Below, piece by piece: positions 1 to 6,283 of a DNA stretch of 56,171 nt. Within the stretch, counting starts at the first letter, position 1. Each line of letters starts with the position of its first letter. Both the position numbers and the translations under genes were made by a program. The stretch is from a virus, in IMG/VR virus record IMGVR_UViG_3300027782_000107, positions 1-56,171 of that record; one strand, given 5' to 3'. The notes under the pieces were generated by a model. That model was not told the origin of the DNA, did no database searches, and worked only from the letters and a program-made list of their open reading frames with translations.

Positions 1-161
1 TCAACTTTAATAGCATCAGAAGATCCTTCAGGTTTTAATCCTTGCATCTTCTCCATCATCTGCTTCATTGAGCTGACATTTTCTAATGCGACTTTTTGTA
101 CATCTAGTAATGATTTAAAATCACTAGATGATACATGAACTTGAATTGGTGGTTTTGCCAT
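1..161 (-). CDS. 29: Tail tape measure protein, N-terminal fragment (gp29-like)
   Basis: The reading frame starts at an ATG at 161 and runs off the left edge, so only about 53 residues are visible. They begin MAKPPIQVHVSSSDFKSLL and continue as a charged, probably helical segment with a Met/Lys/Gln-rich stretch (MKQMMEKMQG). An AGAGG ribosome-binding sequence lies just upstream. The assignment is by position: in tailed phages the tape measure gene directly follows the pair of tail assembly chaperone genes, and this frame starts 3 nt after the gp51-like ORF. The fragment is too short to confirm this by motif. It could be another hub protein. Confidence 0.5.
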   Translation of the reverse strand, partial: MAKPPIQVHVSSSDFKSLLDVQKVALENVSSMKQMMEKMQGLKPEGSSDAIKV

Positions 162-164
162 CTG

Positions 165-347
165 TTACATCCTCTTTTTGGATTCTATTCTTTTCTTTTC
201 TTCTTCAAGATACTGAATTAGCATAAAGACATACACTTCTCGTTCGAAGGGTATCATGTCTTCCAGCTCAGCCAAAGAGTATTTGTGGTACTGCATCATC
301 GCAAAATTCATTTTATAATAGTTCTCAAGCGATTCATGACTGAGCAA
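165..347 (-). CDS. 51: Baseplate hub assembly protein, gp51-like (probably expressed as a gp26 frameshift extension)
   Basis: This small acidic, helical ORF of about 60 residues contains YYKMNFAMMQYHKYSLAELE and a Lys/Glu-rich C-terminus. T4-like marine phages carry a similar short protein, annotated as baseplate hub assembly catalyst gp51, after gp26. There is no ATG at the apparent 5' end: the longest version needs a TTG at 347, and the first ATG is internal at 311. The frame is exactly -1 relative to gp26 and continues without a stop across the T-run at the gp26 stop codon. It is therefore plausibly translated as a C-terminal extension of gp26 (about 302 residues), like the lambda G/GT chaperones. 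The name rests on position and family memory. Confidence 0.6.
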   Translation of the reverse strand: MLSHESLENYYKMNFAMMQYHKYSLAELEDMIPFEREVYVFMLIQYLEEEKKRIESKKRM

Positions 348-349
348 TA

Positions 350-374
350 CTAAAAAAAACTTTGGAGTCCCTCC
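350..374 (-). promoter_or_regulatory. Candidate programmed -1 ribosomal frameshift site (internal SD, slippery T-run, stop)
   Basis: On the minus strand an SD-like GGAGGG (374 to 369) is followed after 9 nt by a run of eight T (359 to 352) and then the gp26 stop TAG (352 to 350). The T-run contains a perfect T_TTT_TTT slippery heptamer in the gp26 frame. A -1 slip reads TTA GTA TTG and enters the gp51-like frame directly. The SD-to-slippery spacing is close to that of the E. coli dnaX frameshift signal. Efficiency cannot be judged from sequence. Confidence 0.65.
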
Positions 375-1072
375 AGCATCTTAACATGGTGTCTATTACA
401 CACTGGACAATCGTATTGAATTTCTTTTCTAATCTTTGGCATAGTTTCAAAGAATTTTTGAACTCTTGCGAACTGCTCTGAAGATAGATTTTCAATAAAT
501 GCTAATAGTTCTTCTCTGGTACTTTCTTTAGCATAAAATAATTGTTCACCATCATAAATGTAATCAATAGATAAAGCCATAATATCAAAGACTGTATCTA
601 AGTCATTAACATCAAACCCTTCTAATTTTTTAATAACATCAACTGTAGGATACTTCATCACTACACCGACATTACCAAATAATTCGATCTTGTTGGTATG
701 ATCGTCACCTTTTTGAACTTGAATAGTAGACAAGTCAACAGTAACAGTGGCTTTAGCCTTTTCGTTCTGTTCACCATGATCCAAATCGCAAGCAAAAATT
801 AAATCAACAGTTTCACCAACAGATTTACCACGGATCTGAGTAAACATATACTCTAGATCGAATGTTGCTAGTTTTTCAACATCCAGTTTATCTTGTACGC
901 AAGACTTAACGACTTGCTTTAATGTTTCAATCATTGTTACAACATCTTCAGATTGCTGAGCAATCAAAAGTGCTTTTTCCTCTTTAACGAGGAATGGACG
1001 ATATTTTACTGTCGCTCCACTTGAAGGCACAACCAATGTATAGATTGGCGCATTCATCATAGGTAAAGCCAT
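350..1072 (-). CDS. 26: Baseplate hub subunit gp26
   Basis: The 240-residue product matches the T4-like gp26 / T4 baseplate family: an N-terminal segment with YTLVVPSSGATVKYRPFLVK followed by EEKALLIAQQ, a helical middle, and a C-terminal pair of cysteines and histidines (CPVCNRHH) that may bind metal. T4 gp26 is about 208 residues. The protein acts in hub assembly and is probably the equivalent of the tail assembly chaperone found before tape measure genes. A good SD (AAGGAG) precedes the ATG at 1072 and lies in the end of gene 16. The last codons are AGT TTT TTT TAG, the proposed frameshift site. Confidence 0.85.
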   Translation of the reverse strand: MALPMMNAPIYTLVVPSSGATVKYRPFLVKEEKALLIAQQSEDVVTMIETLKQVVKSCVQDKLDVEKLATFDLEYMFTQIRGKSVGETVDLIFACDLDHGEQNEKAKATVTVDLSTIQVQKGDDHTNKIELFGNVGVVMKYPTVDVIKKLEGFDVNDLDTVFDIMALSIDYIYDGEQLFYAKESTREELLAFIENLSSEQFARVQKFFETMPKIRKEIQYDCPVCNRHHVKMLEGLQSFF

Positions 1073-1074
1073 AA

Positions 1075-1488
1075 TTATTCTCCTTTAGACATATTCTTAA
1101 TTAACTTATTCAACTCAGCAGTGCTACCTGTAAAGATAACATTGTTATTCGTCACTTCTTTTCTGGATCCCTCTTTAGGTGTATCTAGTTTTTGTTTCTG
1201 TTGGTGTAGATCTAATAACTGTTGGTTTATATCAGCCAACTGCTTCATTAGATTACCAACAACCTCAAATGCTCTTGGGTGTTCAGACTGCATAGCCACA
1301 TCAAGTGACTTCTGTAGTGCTTCCTGTCCCTGTTGCAATAATATACGAAGATTCCCTCGAGTGACATCGAAGTCATCTTGAATCTTATTTGTAGAGTCGT
1401 TAATAACTTCTCCCGTTTTTGTTATCACTTCAGTCTGCCCGATTGGTTGAATCCCAAATTCAGCAGATAATGTTTCATCAATTTTCAT
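1075..1488 (-). CDS. 16: Terminase small subunit gp16
   Basis: The 137-residue protein shows the conserved core of T4-like small terminase: a helical region with NLRILLQQGQEAL, then SEHPRAFEVVGNLMKQLAD and a Gln/Lys-rich heptad-like segment (LLDLHQQKQKLD). T4 gp16 is about 164 residues. It would form the oligomeric DNA-recognition ring that regulates the gp17 packaging ATPase. Its position is unusual: in T4 gene 16 directly precedes 17, whereas here it is on the opposite strand, between 54 and 26, about 50 kb from gene 17. A GATAAATA box touches the start codon, too close to serve this gene; translation probably relies on the upstream transcript. Confidence 0.88.
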   Translation of the reverse strand: MKIDETLSAEFGIQPIGQTEVITKTGEVINDSTNKIQDDFDVTRGNLRILLQQGQEALQKSLDVAMQSEHPRAFEVVGNLMKQLADINQQLLDLHQQKQKLDTPKEGSRKEVTNNNVIFTGSTAELNKLIKNMSKGE

Positions 1489-1502
1489 TATTTATCTCAT
1501 AG

Positions 1503-2258
1503 TTAGAATTTTAATAATCCTGGAAGTTTTGTGACTCCGTAAGATAAAGCAGAACCAGTCAAGAAGTTACCTGCTCTGGTACCAAGTGTATTGTTAAGAG
1601 TTTCTTGGAATCCGCTGAAATTCTGGGTCATTCTTTCCAGTAAATTAGTAGGAACTTTCTGACCATCAGCCAGCGGAGACTTAGGTGTTGCAATCCAATT
1701 TTTGTACTGCATACCAATGCTAATCTTCATAACATCTTTTGCGGCATAGTCCATCTGAATGGAACTAATAGTTTTAGGATAGCACTCAAACAAAGTTACG
1801 TCATAGCGAGTTTTATCATTGATATCTTGAACTTCAATACGCATATCAGCGATATATGTATTGTAATAGTTGTATGTTTTAGTCACTGGGTTTGAAATCA
1901 AATTGGACCAGTCATCAAACAACGATTTAACTTTCATATCTACGTCTACATAAAAAGACATGGTGATGTTGTCATATATCTTCTCATAAGGAACTTCACG
2001 GAACTCACCGAACATTCTATTTTGAGTAGTAGAGTAGTTTGTTCCTGGAATTTGAATTTGGTCACAGAACAATAAAATCTTTTGTAACTGTCCTGGATTG
2101 ATACCAGCTGGTGGAGTGAACATAACTGCATAGCGATTAGTTCTTGCCAGACCCCCAGATTTGATGTGAGAAATAAATTGGTTTATAGGTTTCTGCGCAC
2201 CAGTACCAGTGATTCTATCTGTTACATCTTTTGTGGAAAATGGTAAATTAAGTGCCAT
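1503..2258 (-). CDS. 54: Baseplate tail tube initiator gp54
   Basis: The 251-residue product has the tail-tube-like fold signature shared by gp54, gp48 and gp19: NRYAVMFTPPAG near residue 42, a segment with FCDQIQIPGTNYSTTQNR, then FREVPYEKIYDNITMSFYVD, and later FECYPKTISSIQMDYAAKD. In T4 gp54 (about 320 residues) sits on the hub cap and starts tube polymerisation. An SD (AGAAGGGC) precedes the ATG. It follows the previous gene by 1 nt on the minus strand. The T4 48-54 pair is split here: gene 48 lies on the plus strand at 3346. Confusion with another tube-like protein is possible, but gp48 and gp19 are accounted for. Confidence 0.8.
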   Translation of the reverse strand: MALNLPFSTKDVTDRITGTGAQKPINQFISHIKSGGLARTNRYAVMFTPPAGINPGQLQKILLFCDQIQIPGTNYSTTQNRMFGEFREVPYEKIYDNITMSFYVDVDMKVKSLFDDWSNLISNPVTKTYNYYNTYIADMRIEVQDINDKTRYDVTLFECYPKTISSIQMDYAAKDVMKISIGMQYKNWIATPKSPLADGQKVPTNLLERMTQNFSGFQETLNNTLGTRAGNFLTGSALSYGVTKLPGLLKF

Positions 2259-2259
2259 T

Positions 2260-2862
2260 TTATGCCCTTCTAATTATCTTGGTCGAGTCAGACCAGATTT
2301 CTTGTTTACTTGCTCCAACGAATCTTTCAACTGGGAGTAACATAGCTGTTGCCCAATCCGTTGAAGAAACTTGTCTAAATTGTGTTCTAACATGCCCAGT
2401 AAGATACTGTCTCACGCATGGTTGTGCTGCTGCGAATCTAGATACACCATCGATGAGTTGCCATGAGTACTTTAGTCTAGTGGTCTCATCCATCCTGCTA
2501 TTGCTTTTAAAAGCCATCAACTTATCAAGTAAACCGATTCTAAGTGGATACGGTAAATAATGCATATTTAAACCAATGAATCCATCTTCAGTTTTACCAA
2601 ATGGAAATACCAAAGGAAATCTATCGTAGTAAGGCAGTTCTTTCTTCATTTTTGGATCGTATACAAACATGTATAGTTTTCCAGGCATAATTCTAGTGAC
2701 TAATTGATCAGGATTACCATTCAACACTTTCGCTGGGGTGAGTTGTTGCTTAGTCAGCACAGTGACTTGTTGCTCGAACCAACCTTTAGACTTTCTGACT
2801 GCTGTCGTTAAGTCGTATTTATTGCGTTCAAATACATCGACCATTGATTGTGTTTTAGCCAT
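2260..2862 (-). CDS. Putative DNA end protector / head completion protein (gp2-like)
   Basis: The 200-residue protein contains PGKLYMFVYDPKMKKELPYYD and FPLVFPFGKTEDGFIGLNMH, followed by YLPYPLR. I recall this pattern in T4-like marine phages next to gp4, sometimes annotated as DNA end protector gp2. In T4 genes 2 and 4 are adjacent and both complete the head, so the neighbourhood fits. No catalytic motif is evident, and the match to T4 gp2 (about 274 residues) is not obvious by eye. The ATG at 2862 lies 5 nt downstream of a CTAAATA box overlapping the gp4 stop. Treat the function as tentative. Confidence 0.45.
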   Translation of the reverse strand: MAKTQSMVDVFERNKYDLTTAVRKSKGWFEQQVTVLTKQQLTPAKVLNGNPDQLVTRIMPGKLYMFVYDPKMKKELPYYDRFPLVFPFGKTEDGFIGLNMHYLPYPLRIGLLDKLMAFKSNSRMDETTRLKYSWQLIDGVSRFAAAQPCVRQYLTGHVRTQFRQVSSTDWATAMLLPVERFVGASKQEIWSDSTKIIRRA

Positions 2863-2866
2863 GTTA

Positions 2867-3298
2867 TTATTTAGGTGATAATCCTAACTCTTTCTCGGTA
2901 ATAATCTTAAATTCCCATCCTCGATCTCGAGCATATTCAATTGCAGCTTCCCACTTGGCTTGGTTTTTCATAAACGTAAGGGATTCTGTAATGTATCTTT
3001 GGGTTTGACGTCCTGGATAAATAGGAGGTTGGGTTTGCGCAGCTGGTTTTACTTCCACGATATAGGTTTTACCTGTGCTAACAGTTATCTTAAAGTCAAC
3101 AAAATAACGATGGATTCGGTTGTCAGTGGGACAACGATAAGGAATAACAGTTTCCTCCGAACTCCACTTCAGAACACTGGGGTTTTTATCGCACCAAGAG
3201 GCAAATCTAGTCTCCCAACTCGATCTCATGATGATGTTAGTTGGATCCCCTGTATACTTCTCAGGGAATATTGGGATAAACTTTCTCTTATGGAACAT
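2867..3298 (-). CDS. 4: Head completion protein gp4, TnsA/PD-(D/E)xK nuclease-like
   Basis: The 143-residue protein has the gp4 (gp50/4) signature: IIMRSSWETRFASWCDKNP, then HRYFVDFKI and YIVEVKPAAQTQPP. Glu29, Asp68 and the Glu82-x-Lys84 pair form a PD-(D/E)xK-type active site like that of TnsA-family endonucleases. T4 gp4 is about 150 residues and is required to complete heads after packaging, before the neck joins. It is the first gene of the minus-strand block. A CTAAATA late-type box (3331 to 3325) lies 27 nt upstream of its ATG. Confidence 0.85.
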   Translation of the reverse strand: MFHKRKFIPIFPEKYTGDPTNIIMRSSWETRFASWCDKNPSVLKWSSEETVIPYRCPTDNRIHRYFVDFKITVSTGKTYIVEVKPAAQTQPPIYPGRQTQRYITESLTFMKNQAKWEAAIEYARDRGWEFKIITEKELGLSPK

Positions 3299-3303
3299 AA
3301 ATA
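3296..3303 (+). promoter_or_regulatory. T4-type late promoter box upstream of gene 48
   Basis: The sequence is CATAAATA, one mismatch from the T4 late consensus TATAAATA. It lies 42 nt upstream of the gp48 ATG, with an AAAGG ribosome-binding sequence in between, so transcription would start near 3310. It overlaps the start codon of the divergent gene 4. The assignment rests on motif and position only. Confidence 0.55.
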
Positions 3304-3324
3304 ACTAATTAGGATAATAACCAC

Positions 3325-3331
3325 TATTTAG
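3325..3331 (-). promoter_or_regulatory. T4-type late promoter box upstream of gene 4
   Basis: On the minus strand the sequence reads CTAAATA, the late-box variant also seen before gene 18 in this window. It is 27 nt upstream of the gp4 start and faces away from the gene 48 promoter box. Confidence 0.5.
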
Positions 3332-3345
3332 GTTAAAGGTACAAA

Positions 3346-4515
3346 ATGAGTATATTCACCGATGCTTATAACAAAGCTACAGACGCATTAAAAACTGCAG
3401 AAACTTTTGCAAAGAAACGGCTGGACGATTTAGGAAAGCCAGTTGGTTTAGATAATGTGAGCAGAAAAGGTGCAGGTTCTTTTAATACTGGACAATATCA
3501 AGTAAACAGCCATTCATATCCGACTGATCTTCTATCATCAGTGGGTAGTTATGGAGGTAACTATGTTATATTTTATATCAATGTGGCTGTTGATTCTAAA
3601 TTAAAAGGCAAACCTTATTCTGAAAATGACTTGGTAGCAGTTGCAGATGTACCACCAAGAGATCGTGGATCAATTGCAGCACTCAACTTAAATTCCACAC
3701 AACTTGCAGCAACTGTAACAGGTCTTGGCGCACTTCAAGGTGCTTTAGGTGGTGGTTTACTATCGGGTAATATAGCTGGTGCTGGTAAAGGTGCAGTTGT
3801 AGGTGGTGCAACAGGTGCTGTAGTTGGTACTGTAGTTGCCAACGAAGCAGCCACATCAAGTCGTGCTCAACGTAGATTAAAAACTGCCATTGCCATGCAT
3901 GTACCAAACCAGTTATCCATTCGTTATGGTGTAACATATGGTGAAGAAGATACTGGTAATTTTCAAATGGTTGCCTCTGTTGGTGGAGACATTATGAATG
4001 CTCTAAACAAAGGTGATATGAAGGGTCTTGGCGATAAAGCATCTGTTATCGCCACTAACTTAGCACTATCAAACGCACCAGGACAGATAGGTGCTGGTAT
4101 GTCTGCTGCGACTGGTCTAGCAGCAAATCCAAAGAAAGAACAATTGTTTAAGGGTGTTGATTTCAGAACATTTAGTTTTGATTATCAATTCTTTCCAAGA
4201 AGCCAAGACGAAGCTGCAAATGTACTAAAAATTATTAGAGAATTTAAATTTCACATGCATCCAGAGTTTAAAGACGCTGGTAATTTCTTATACATCTATC
4301 CTTCTGAGTTTGACATTTCTTACTATCAGAATGGTACAGAAAACTTAAATTTACATAAGCACACATCATGCGTTCTTCAAGAATTGAATGTAAACTATAC
4401 ACCAAATGGTTCTTTTACTACATTCCCGAATGGAATGCCTACACAGATTAATGTGACATTAGGATTTAAAGAACTTGCTCTACTCACCAAAGACAAAGTG
4501 GACGACGGACTATAA
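3346..4515 (+). CDS. 48: Baseplate tail tube cap gp48
   Basis: The 389-residue protein resembles gp48 of T4-like marine phages (T4 about 364). It has an N-terminal helical part, a segment with YPTDLLSSVGSYGGNYVIFY, then LSIRYGVTYG, then FRTFSFDYQFFPRSQDEAAN and FLYIYPSEFDISYYQNG. The C-terminal half carries the tube-like fold that caps the hub and supports gp54. Residues 126-166 form a glycine-zipper-like hydrophobic stretch (for example GAVVGGATGAVVGTVV), which looks membrane-compatible. It starts the plus-strand baseplate operon behind a late-type box and ends with a TAATG overlap with gene 53. Confidence 0.85.
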   Translation: MSIFTDAYNKATDALKTAETFAKKRLDDLGKPVGLDNVSRKGAGSFNTGQYQVNSHSYPTDLLSSVGSYGGNYVIFYINVAVDSKLKGKPYSENDLVAVADVPPRDRGSIAALNLNSTQLAATVTGLGALQGALGGGLLSGNIAGAGKGAVVGGATGAVVGTVVANEAATSSRAQRRLKTAIAMHVPNQLSIRYGVTYGEEDTGNFQMVASVGGDIMNALNKGDMKGLGDKASVIATNLALSNAPGQIGAGMSAATGLAANPKKEQLFKGVDFRTFSFDYQFFPRSQDEAANVLKIIREFKFHMHPEFKDAGNFLYIYPSEFDISYYQNGTENLNLHKHTSCVLQELNVNYTPNGSFTTFPNGMPTQINVTLGFKELALLTKDKVDDGL

Positions 4516-5006
4516 TGTACTTCAAAGAATTCCCAAAATTTCAATACGACTTTGCATACGGAAATGATACAAAAGTTTCCGTTGTACAAGATATCACAAG
4601 AAATATTCGTTTCCGTAGAGACGTTCTTGCCAATGTATCACTTTACGATGAGTATGATATTATTGATGGAGAGACTCCAGAAATCATTGCTGAGAAAATT
4701 TACGGTAATCCTGAATACCATTGGGTCATTATGCTTGCCAATGAAAGACACGATTACATTACGGACTTTCCATTACCAGAATATGTATTAGAGAAATACA
4801 TTGTTGATAAGTATGGTGCAACTAGATATGCTATTCATCACTATGAGGACGTAAAGGGTTTTGTAGTTAATTCTGATGCAGCTGGAGCAACGTCTGTTTC
4901 TAATGATGATTACGAAAGAGATTTAAATGAAGCGAAAAGAAGAATCAAAATAATTTCTCCAGATTTGTTATCGATTATTTTAAAACAATATGAAGACTTG
5001 ATGTAA
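4515..5006 (+). CDS. 53: Baseplate wedge subunit gp53
   Basis: The 163-residue protein has the gp53 signature: an N-terminal MYFKEFPKFQYDF, then NIRFRRDVLANVSLYDEYDI, then the LysM-like segment ETPEIIAEKIYGNPEYHWVI. In T4 (about 196 residues) gp53 clamps neighbouring wedges around the hub through a LysM-like domain. Stop and start codons overlap by 1 nt at both ends (4515 and 5006), implying translational coupling with 48 and 27. Confidence 0.9.
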   Translation: MYFKEFPKFQYDFAYGNDTKVSVVQDITRNIRFRRDVLANVSLYDEYDIIDGETPEIIAEKIYGNPEYHWVIMLANERHDYITDFPLPEYVLEKYIVDKYGATRYAIHHYEDVKGFVVNSDAAGATSVSNDDYERDLNEAKRRIKIISPDLLSIILKQYEDLM

Positions 5007-6283
5007 TGAAAACCAGTACCCCGTTGAGATATGCTGGCGATGTCAGCATTAATAAAGTTCAGATAGTAACACCAATTGGATTTTATCAGGATATCACAGC
5101 ACAAGTTTTAACTATTCATTTTTACGAAGATCTTTTTGCTCCATTTATTACTGGAAGTATTGTTGTTAAAGAATCATTTGATTTAATTAATATGTTCCCA
5201 TTCGTTGGCGAAGAATATCTTGATTTAGATATAACAACTCCTACTTTAAAAGACTCTAAGATCAAAGGTAGATATTACATTTACAAACTAACTGATAGAG
5301 AACATCTTGGTGATAAGAATGTTGTTTACCAGATACATTTTATTTCAGCAGAATCTGTGGCTGATATGAATAAGAAAGTTAGTAAAACTTTCTCTGGAAA
5401 GATTTCAGATTTAGTTGAATCATTTATTAAAGATAAAAATTATGGTCTTGAAAGTGATAAAAAGATTGTTGTTGAACCAACAAACAATAGCGTAAAATAT
5501 ATTTCAAATTATTGGAGCCCAATAAAAAATCTTAACTATCTTACTGGCATTGCTGTCAATAAAAATAAAACTCCAAACTACGTATTTTTTGAAAACAGAG
5601 ATGGGTTTTACTTTGTTAGTTTAGAAAAATTATATCAAAATGTAGCCACATCTGAATTTGTTTATGACAAATATGTTCGTGATAAATTACCCGATGGTAG
5701 AGATGTCCGTAACGTAAATGAAGATTACAAACGTATTCTTGAGATAAGTGTTCCAGTTGCCCATGATTACATGGACAGACTTAGAAATGGTATGCTTGCG
5801 TCCAGACAGTTCTCTTACGATGTCACTAAGAAAACATACAATGTTAAAAACTACAATATGTTGGATCGTTTCAACGAGCAAAAACATCTAAACAAATTTC
5901 CGATAAATTCTAATAAAGTTATTTTTAGAAATAACTCTACAATGATCATTTATCCAAAAAACTATGGTAACTTTACTGGTTTCGGAGATGTCACTAATAC
6001 ACACTCAAATCAAGAAAGAATCTCTACATTAAAGCTGGCAGAAGCCAATAAGATTAACATTGTAGTTCCAGGTAGAACTGATTACACAGTTGGTCAAAAG
6101 ATTGGTATTGTTTTATACAGAGTTGAACCTGCAAGTAAGAAAGACCAAGACTTAACTGATAAAATGTTTTCTGGTTACTATCTAATTGGAGCAATCAACC
6201 ATGTTATTGATAAAGAGAAACATGAATGCCATATGGAATTGATTAAAGAATCATCACAGATGAATATGAATAGGAACAAATAA
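5006..6283 (+). CDS. 27: Baseplate hub subunit gp27
   Basis: The 425-residue protein matches T4-like gp27 (T4 about 391): an N-terminal tube-like domain with FYEDLFAPFITGSIVVKESF and FVGEEYLDLDI, a middle with YWSPIKNLNYL, and a C-terminal domain with VVPGRTDYTVGQKIGIVLY. It should form the trimeric hub ring that joins the gp5 spike to the tube. It overlaps gene 53 and gene 5 by 1 nt each, so 53-27-5 is translated as one coupled set, in the hub order expected for a contractile tail. Confidence 0.9.
   Translation: MKTSTPLRYAGDVSINKVQIVTPIGFYQDITAQVLTIHFYEDLFAPFITGSIVVKESFDLINMFPFVGEEYLDLDITTPTLKDSKIKGRYYIYKLTDREHLGDKNVVYQIHFISAESVADMNKKVSKTFSGKISDLVESFIKDKNYGLESDKKIVVEPTNNSVKYISNYWSPIKNLNYLTGIAVNKNKTPNYVFFENRDGFYFVSLEKLYQNVATSEFVYDKYVRDKLPDGRDVRNVNEDYKRILEISVPVAHDYMDRLRNGMLASRQFSYDVTKKTYNVKNYNMLDRFNEQKHLNKFPINSNKVIFRNNSTMIIYPKNYGNFTGFGDVTNTHSNQERISTLKLAEANKINIVVPGRTDYTVGQKIGIVLYRVEPASKKDQDLTDKMFSGYYLIGAINHVIDKEKHECHMELIKESSQMNMNRNK

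Noticed and set aside
1489-1496. GATAAATA on the minus strand touching the gene 16 ATG
   Set aside because: It is too close to the start codon to be the promoter of gene 16; transcription would begin inside the gene. It could serve gene 26, but nothing else supports it.
2252-2560. 102-codon open frame on the plus strand opposite the gp2-like gene (also 2960-3304 and 1121-1381)
   Set aside because: They lie antisense to well-supported genes, with no SD and Cys/Leu/Ser-rich shadow-like composition.
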